Of a stretch of DNA of 64,000 nucleotides, positions 57,242 to 64,000 are shown in pieces (position 1 is the stretch's first letter; each line of letters opens with the position of its first letter). The DNA comes from Pseudomonas mosselii (GTDB lineage Bacteria > Pseudomonadota > Gammaproteobacteria > Pseudomonadales > Pseudomonadaceae). Location: contig NZ_CP081966.1 in the NCBI RefSeq assembly GCF_019823065.1, positions 4,433,501 through 4,497,500 of the forward strand. Reading direction: 5' to 3'. The notes below the pieces were generated by a model. The model did no database searches. It was not told where the DNA came from and saw only the letters and a program-made list of their open reading frames with translations. Made by a program: the position numbers and the translations under genes.

Positions 57242-58270
57242 TTACTGGGCCTCCCGACCGGCGGACAGCGGCACGGCGCGGACATTGTCGCCGGCGCCCA
57301 GGCGCAGGCGCTTGGCAGTCTGCGGATCGACCACCAGGGTGCCTGCCGCCAGGCGCGCCGGTGCGGCGGTGATGCGGCAATCTTCGCGCTTGCGGTTGTG
57401 AATGATGTAAGGGGTGGCGTCGTCACCCGGGGTGCCGACGGCCAGTACCAGGGTCTCGCTGTCACGCACAGCGCGGATCTTCGAGGTCTCGCACTCGATG
57501 GCGGGACCTGCGTCGAAGATGTCGACGTAACCCTGGTAGTTGAAGCCTTCGCGCTTGAGCATGGCCAGCGCCGGCTCCGTGTCGGTGTGCACGCGACCGA
57601 TGACGTTGCGCGCCGCTTCCGAGAGGAAGCAGGTGTACAGTGGGAACTTGGGCATCAGCTCGGCGATGAACGACTTGTTGCCCACGCCGGTCAGGTAGTC
57701 GGCCTGGCTGAACTCCATCCTGAAGAAGTGCCGGCCCAGGCTCTCCCAGAAGGGCGAACGGCCTGCCTCGTCGGACATGCCGCGCATCTCGGCGATGATC
57801 TTGTTGCCGAACAGCTGCGGGAACTCGGCGATGAACAGCATCCGCGCCTTGGACAGCAGACGACCATTGAGACCGCTGCGGTAGTCGCTGCGCAGGAACA
57901 GCGAGCACAGCTCGGAGTTGCCGGTCAGGTCGTTGGCCAGGAACAGCGTGGGAATCTCGCGGTAGATGTTCAGTTCCTGCGAGGCGCTGACGGTCAGCCC
58001 GACCCGATAGTTGTACCAGGGCTCACGCAGGCCGACGGCACCGGCGATGGCGCTGATGCCGACCACCAGGCCTTCATCGTTCTCCAGCACGAACAGGTAG
58101 TCGGTGTCGCCGCGCTCGGCTTCGCCGCGAAAGCTCTTCTCGGCCCAGCCGACGCGCTGGCCGAGGCGCTCCTCGTTGGCGGGCAGCGTGGTCAGCCCGG
58201 TGGTGCCGGTGCTGCGGGCCAATTCGATCAGCGCGGGTAAATCGCTGCTGCGTACAGGACGAACGATCAT
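57242..58270 (-). CDS. aruG: Arginine/ornithine succinyltransferase, beta-type subunit AruG
   Basis: AruG (342 aa) is one of the two subunits of the arginine N-succinyltransferase that starts the pathway. It begins MIVRPVRSSDLPALIELARS with a GNAT-like fold and contains the family segments SLGRHFFRMEFSQADYLTGV and NYQGYVDIFDAGPAIECETS. It is paralogous to the upstream aruF, and the two form a heteromer in P. aeruginosa. Confidence 0.95.
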   Translation of the reverse strand: MIVRPVRSSDLPALIELARSTGTTGLTTLPANEERLGQRVGWAEKSFRGEAERGDTDYLFVLENDEGLVVGISAIAGAVGLREPWYNYRVGLTVSASQELNIYREIPTLFLANDLTGNSELCSLFLRSDYRSGLNGRLLSKARMLFIAEFPQLFGNKIIAEMRGMSDEAGRSPFWESLGRHFFRMEFSQADYLTGVGNKSFIAELMPKFPLYTCFLSEAARNVIGRVHTDTEPALAMLKREGFNYQGYVDIFDAGPAIECETSKIRAVRDSETLVLAVGTPGDDATPYIIHNRKREDCRITAAPARLAAGTLVVDPQTAKRLRLGAGDNVRAVPLSAGREAQ

Positions 58271-58325
58271 GCTATCTCCTTGTGCGGCGGTCTGTGCCTG
58301 CCGCGAAACTCTCTGTTGCGGCGGT

Positions 58326-59345
58326 TCAGACCGCGACCAGGCGCACGCTGGCGCCTTCGCCGACCCCCAGGGCCTCGGCGGCTTCGCCGCTCAGGCTGAC
58401 CGGCTTGCCCGGCACCCAGTCCAACTCGAGCAGCACGGCGCGGTAATCCTGCAACTGGCCATTGCACACCAGGTACGGACGGCCACCCTTGACCGGCGTC
58501 TGGTCGAGCTTGACCGGCACCACCCGGCTCTGGGCGATGGAGCGGATACCCGAGGCGCGGGCGTGCAGGGTCGGGCCGCCGTCGAAGATGTCGATGTAGT
58601 GCTCGGTCTCGAAGCCTTCGCGCATGAGGATGTCGAAGGTGATCTGCGCCCGCGGGTGCACCTGGCCCATGGCTTCCTGTGCCTGGTCGGCCAACAGCGG
58701 CACATAGATCGGGTAGTGCGGCATCAGTTCGGCGAGGAAAGTGCGGCTCTTGAGGCCGCAGAGGCGCTCGGCGTCGGCGTAGTTGAGGTCGAAGAAGTTG
58801 CGGCCGATGGCGTCCCAGAACGGCGACTCGCCCTGCTCGTCGCTGTAGCCGACAATCTCGGTCACCACCGAGTCGGCGAAGCGCTCAGGGTGCGCGGCCA
58901 TGAACAGCAGGCGGCCGCGGGAGTTGAGCTCGGCGAAGGCGCTGCTCACCAGCTCCGGCACCACGTAGAAACTGGTCAGCAAGCTGTTGCCGGTGAGGTC
59001 GTGGCACAGCGACAGGACGTGGATCTTGTTGTGGATCTTCAGCTCGCGGGAGGCGTGCACGAAGGTCTCGTTGCGAAAGCTGTAGAACGGCTCGGAGTAG
59101 CCGGCCGAGGCGACAATGGCCGAGCAGCCGACCAGTTTGCCGGTGGCGCTGTCCTCGAGCACGAAGAAGTAGCTCTCCTCGCCATTGAAGCTGACCTCGG
59201 CGGCGAAGGAGGTTTCCGAGGCGGCGATCTTGTCGCCCAGGCGGCCGGCGTCATCCGGCAGCGAGGTGACACCAATGGGGCTGTCGGCAGCCATGCGCTG
59301 CACTTCGTTCAGATCAGCCATTTGCGCGGGGCGCATCACCAGCAT
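58326..59345 (-). CDS. aruF: Arginine/ornithine succinyltransferase, alpha-type subunit AruF
   Basis: AruF (339 aa) pairs with AruG. It begins MLVMRPAQMADLNEVQRMAA and has AIGRNFFDLNYADAERLCGL and TEHYIDIFDGGPTLHARASG, parallel to the AruG motifs, showing ancient tandem duplication. AAAGGAGTG precedes ATG 59345. It lies 55 bp upstream of aruG and 136 bp downstream of aruC. Confidence 0.95.
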   Translation of the reverse strand: MLVMRPAQMADLNEVQRMAADSPIGVTSLPDDAGRLGDKIAASETSFAAEVSFNGEESYFFVLEDSATGKLVGCSAIVASAGYSEPFYSFRNETFVHASRELKIHNKIHVLSLCHDLTGNSLLTSFYVVPELVSSAFAELNSRGRLLFMAAHPERFADSVVTEIVGYSDEQGESPFWDAIGRNFFDLNYADAERLCGLKSRTFLAELMPHYPIYVPLLADQAQEAMGQVHPRAQITFDILMREGFETEHYIDIFDGGPTLHARASGIRSIAQSRVVPVKLDQTPVKGGRPYLVCNGQLQDYRAVLLELDWVPGKPVSLSGEAAEALGVGEGASVRLVAV

Positions 59346-59411
59346 GGTGTCACTCCTTTCGGGAAAGCGCGCCGATCACATCGACACGGAAAAACGGCGG
59401 GCACGCGCCAC

Positions 59412-59473
59412 CACCTGCAAGCAGGTGCCCGCACTGGAATTCAGGTATCGCCGGCCCCGTCTGGAGGCCGGCG
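59412..59473 (-). other. Two stem-loops between aruC and aruF
   Basis: CACCTGC-AA-GCAGGTG (59412-59427) and CGCCGGCC/GGCCGGCG with a 9-nt loop (59449-59473) lie in the 136-bp gap. No T-runs follow, so RNA stability or partial termination control is more likely than full termination. Confidence 0.55.
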
Positions 59474-59481
59474 AAGGGCGA

Positions 59482-60847
<1,366 letters not shown>

Positions 60848-60943
60848 AACAGTGTCGCAATCGCGCAGTGTAACGGGAGGACGGGGTGTCGGGGAGATGC
60901 CCGGCGAGAATTGGGTGAACGGGTGTTCACATATATAAACCCC

Positions 60944-61004
60944 ATCGCGGGGCAAACCCTCTCCCACACACAGCGCAAGCCGTGGGAGCGGGCCTGCCCC
61001 GCGA
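60944..61004. repeat. Inverted REP pair between argR and aruC
   Basis: ATCGCGGGGCA (60944) and TGCCCCGCGAT (60994-61004) are exact outer arms, and CTCCCAC/GTGGGAG are inner arms. It is the P. putida-type REP with the CGCGGGGC core. It lies 27 bp past the argR stop and may end the aot-argR transcript. Confidence 0.8.
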
Positions 61005-61030
61005 TAGCGCCTTCGCAGGAAGGAAGGTCT

Positions 61031-62011
61031 TCAGCCCCGCTCGGCCGGCGCCGAACTCAGCTCGAATGGGCTGCTGCTGCGCCGCTGGTTACGGTCTTCA
61101 CGCGGCGTGGCGCCAAAGAAGTTGCGGTACGCACTGGAGAAATGCGGCCCCGAGGAGAACCCGCAGGACAGCCCGATCTGGATGATCGACTTGCTGGTCT
61201 GCATCAGCATCTGCCGTGCCTTGTTCAGGCGCAGCTCCAGGTAATACTGACTGGGCACTCGATTGAGGTACTGCTTGAAAATCCGCTCCAGCTGGCGACG
61301 GGACACGCACACATGCTGGGCGATCTCGTCGGTGGTCAGCGGCTCCTCGATATTGGCCTCCATCAGCAGCACCGCCTGGGTGAGCTTGGGATGACTGGAG
61401 CCCAGGCGATTCTGCAGCGGAATGCGCTGGCGCTCGCCGCCTTCACGGATACGCTCGACCACCAGCTCTTCGGACACCGCGCCCGCCAGCTCCGCGCCAT
61501 GATCGCGCGCCAGCACCGCCAGCAACAGGTCGGTCACTGCCATGCCACCGCAGGCCGTCAGGCGGTCACGGTCCCAGTCGAACAGATGACTGGTGGCGAT
61601 CACCTTGGGGTAGCGCTCGGCGAAATCATCCTGCCAACGCCAGTGCACCGCGGCGCGGTAGCCATCGAGCAGGCCCAGCGCCGCCAGTGGGTACACGCCG
61701 GCGGACAGGCCACCGATCATGCAGCCGCTGCGCGCCAGTTGCTTGAGCGCGGCGGACAGCGACGATCCGATTGTCACCGGCGGCTCATCGGCCAGCAGGA
61801 ACAGTTTGTGGCAACCCTCGAGACGACCGTTCCATGCCTCGCCCGGCAAGCGCCAGGGGCCCTCCTGCCCGGCTTCGGCCTGCAGATAGCTCAACTCGTA
61901 GACCACGTCCGGATGCACCCGCTGGGCCACCTGCAGCACCTCTTCAGCCAACGCCAGGGTCAGCGGCTTGGTACTTGGCCAGATGAGAAATCCGATTCGC
62001 TGGGTGGTCAT
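61031..62011 (-). CDS. argR: Arginine-responsive regulator ArgR (AraC family)
   Basis: ArgR (326 aa) is the AraC/XylS-type regulator of arginine uptake, catabolism and synthesis in Pseudomonas, unrelated to E. coli ArgR. The N-terminal domain is DJ-1/PfpI-like (IGFLIWPSTKPLTLALAEEV, GCMIGGLSAGVYPLAALGLL). The C-terminal double HTH is TTDEIAQHVCVSRRQLERIF and IIQIGLSCGFSSGPHFSSAY. ATG 62011 (MTTQRIGFLIW) is chosen by family start. It is the last gene of the aot operon. Confidence 0.95.
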   Translation of the reverse strand: MTTQRIGFLIWPSTKPLTLALAEEVLQVAQRVHPDVVYELSYLQAEAGQEGPWRLPGEAWNGRLEGCHKLFLLADEPPVTIGSSLSAALKQLARSGCMIGGLSAGVYPLAALGLLDGYRAAVHWRWQDDFAERYPKVIATSHLFDWDRDRLTACGGMAVTDLLLAVLARDHGAELAGAVSEELVVERIREGGERQRIPLQNRLGSSHPKLTQAVLLMEANIEEPLTTDEIAQHVCVSRRQLERIFKQYLNRVPSQYYLELRLNKARQMLMQTSKSIIQIGLSCGFSSGPHFSSAYRNFFGATPREDRNQRRSSSPFELSSAPAERG

Positions 62012-62114
62012 AGGGCGTGGTCCGAAACCTGGAAGGAAGGGTTCGCGCTTGTGGCGCCAGGGCATGCCGCGCGGATGGCGCAGCATGCCCCATTAGGGTG
62101 CAAATGTGCAGCGA

Positions 62115-62879
<765 letters not shown>

Positions 62880-62901
62880 GCTGTCGGATCTCACAGAGCG
62901 G

Positions 62902-63600
62902 TCAGTGCTTGCGCGGCGCCAGGTAGCCGAGCCAGCGGCGTTCGGCCATCTTGAACAGGCGCACGAGGATGAAGGTCAGGCACAGGTAGAACACGCCCGC
63001 CGTGATGTAGGCCTCGAAAGGCAGGTAGTACTGGGCGTTGACCGTGCGCGCGGCACCGGTGATGTCGATCAGGGTGACGATCGACGCCAGGCTGGTGGTC
63101 TGCAGCATCATGATCACTTCGTTGCTGTACTGCGGCAGCGCCCGGCGCAGCGCCGAAGGCAGGAGGATGCGGCGGTACATCTTCATGCGCGACATGCCGA
63201 TGGCCTTGGCCGCCTCGATCTCGCCGTGAGGCGTGGCCTTGAGGCTGCCAGCGATGATCTCGGCGGTGTAGGCGCTGGTGTTGATGGCAAAAGCCAGGCA
63301 GGCGCAGAAGGTCGCGCTGGACAGCCACGGCCACAGGAAGCTTTCGCGCACCGCCTCGAACTGGGCCAGGCCGTAGTAGATCAAAAACAGCTGCACCAGC
63401 ATCGGCGTGCCGCGGATCACGTAGGTGTACAGCCAGGCGCTCATGTTCACCAGCGGCTGCCTGGAGACGCGCATCAGGCCCAGCGGAACAGCCGCCAGCA
63501 GACCGAACAGCAGCGACAGCGCCAGCAGCTTGAGGGTGGTCAGCAGGCCGCCCAGATAAAGCGGCATGGCCTCCCAGATGACGTTGTAGTCGAAGATCAT
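62902..63600 (-). CDS. aotM: Arginine/ornithine ABC transporter permease AotM
   Basis: AotM (232 aa) is an inner-membrane permease of the HisM type with about five membrane segments ([39 protein letters not shown]). The EAA coupling loop is [20 protein letters not shown]. It overlaps aotQ by 4 bp (ATGA), so the two permeases are translationally coupled. Confidence 0.94.
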   Translation of the reverse strand: MIFDYNVIWEAMPLYLGGLLTTLKLLALSLLFGLLAAVPLGLMRVSRQPLVNMSAWLYTYVIRGTPMLVQLFLIYYGLAQFEAVRESFLWPWLSSATFCACLAFAINTSAYTAEIIAGSLKATPHGEIEAAKAIGMSRMKMYRRILLPSALRRALPQYSNEVIMMLQTTSLASIVTLIDITGAARTVNAQYYLPFEAYITAGVFYLCLTFILVRLFKMAERRWLGYLAPRKH

Positions 63601-64000
63601 AGTTCAGCCGCCTTGACGCCCACCGAGTAGCGCTTCTCGAGATACTTCAGCGCCAGCAGCGAGACACTGGTCAGCACCAGGTACAACGCCGCCACCGCGA
63701 GGAAGAAGGTGAAGGGTTCGCGGGTGGCGTCCGCCGCCTGCTTGGCCTTGAACATCATGTCCTGCAGGCCGACCACCGAAATCAGCGCGGTCGCCTTGGT
63801 CAGCACCAGCCAGTTGTTGGTGAAGCCAGGGATCGCCAGACGGATCATCTGCGGCACCATGATGCGGAAGAACACCTGGACACCGCTCATGCCATAGGCC
63901 GCGCCCGCCTCGGCCTGCCCCTTGGGAATACCCAGGAAAGCGCCGCGGAAGGTTTCCGAGAGGTAGGCACCAAAGATGAAGCCCAGGGTGCCGATGCCGG
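63597..64000 (-). CDS. aotQ: Arginine/ornithine ABC transporter permease AotQ (partial, N-terminus outside window)
   Basis: About 134 C-terminal residues of the HisQ-type permease are present. The frame is open to the right edge and reads GIGTLGFIFGAYLSETFRGA before the EAA loop (EAGAAYGMSGVQVFFRIMVP). Two to three membrane segments follow. An internal ATG at 63890 is not the start. The N-terminus and probably the binding-protein gene aotJ lie beyond the window. Confidence 0.93.
   Translation of the reverse strand, partial: GIGTLGFIFGAYLSETFRGAFLGIPKGQAEAGAAYGMSGVQVFFRIMVPQMIRLAIPGFTNNWLVLTKATALISVVGLQDMMFKAKQAADATREPFTFFLAVAALYLVLTSVSLLALKYLEKRYSVGVKAAEL

Overview
The window is chromosomal DNA of a fluorescent Pseudomonas of the P. 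putida type. The GC content is high, and the flagellar, bkd, csrA-lysC-alaS and aru/aot gene orders are those I know from P. putida and, in part, P. aeruginosa. Identification rests on gene content and order recalled from memory, because no search could be run.

Positions 1-30988 are a nearly complete block of the polar-flagellum cluster. On the minus strand, read right to left, come cheV-cheR; flgBCDE; a small secreted protein; flgFGHIJKL; an IS3-family insertion sequence; a KAS III-like gene of the flagellin-modification type; fliC-flaG-fliD-fliS-fliT; fleQ; fleSR; and fliE-fliF-fliG, with fliG cut by the window edge. On the plus strand are flgA, flgM, flgN and a YcgR-type PilZ brake. The promoters fit the known Pseudomonas hierarchy. 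There are sigma-54 signatures (TGGCAC-N5-TTGC type) before fliE, fleS, flgF, flgB and flgA, and FliA/sigma-28 signatures before fliC and flgM.

Positions 31037-44189 are metabolic. They hold an MFS transporter, a glutamine-synthetase-like ligase, and the branched-chain keto-acid dehydrogenase operon bkdA1-bkdA2-bkdB-lpdV with its divergent Lrp-type activator bkdR. A PAS-GGDEF diguanylate cyclase follows, divergent from an unrecognised 182-residue protein that has its own perfect sigma-54 promoter. Then come a MocR-type regulator and the divergent BenE-family transporter.

Positions 44217-52700 hold tRNA-Arg(CCT), an orphan phnN, amrZ, mgtE, a tRNA operon (one tRNA-Ser(GCT) and four tRNA-Arg(ACG)), csrA, lysC and alaS. 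amrZ and csrA are global regulators of motility and biofilm, so regulatory links run back to the flagellar block.

Positions 53081-64000 are the arginine succinyltransferase (AST) pathway, aruC-aruF-aruG-astD-astB-small protein-astE, preceded by argR and the arginine/ornithine ABC transporter genes aotP, aotM and partial aotQ. They form a co-oriented uptake, regulation and catabolism block with candidate ArgR sites before aruC.

The most interesting signal is a recurring palindrome, TTGCCGC-N2-GCGGCAA. It lies about 110-120 bp upstream of the sigma-54 promoters of flgF and of the unknown 182-residue gene, with related half-sites upstream of flgB. I saw none at the expected distance before fliE, fleS or flgA. 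I propose it as a candidate binding site for a class III activator such as FleR, with the 182-residue gene as a new regulon member.
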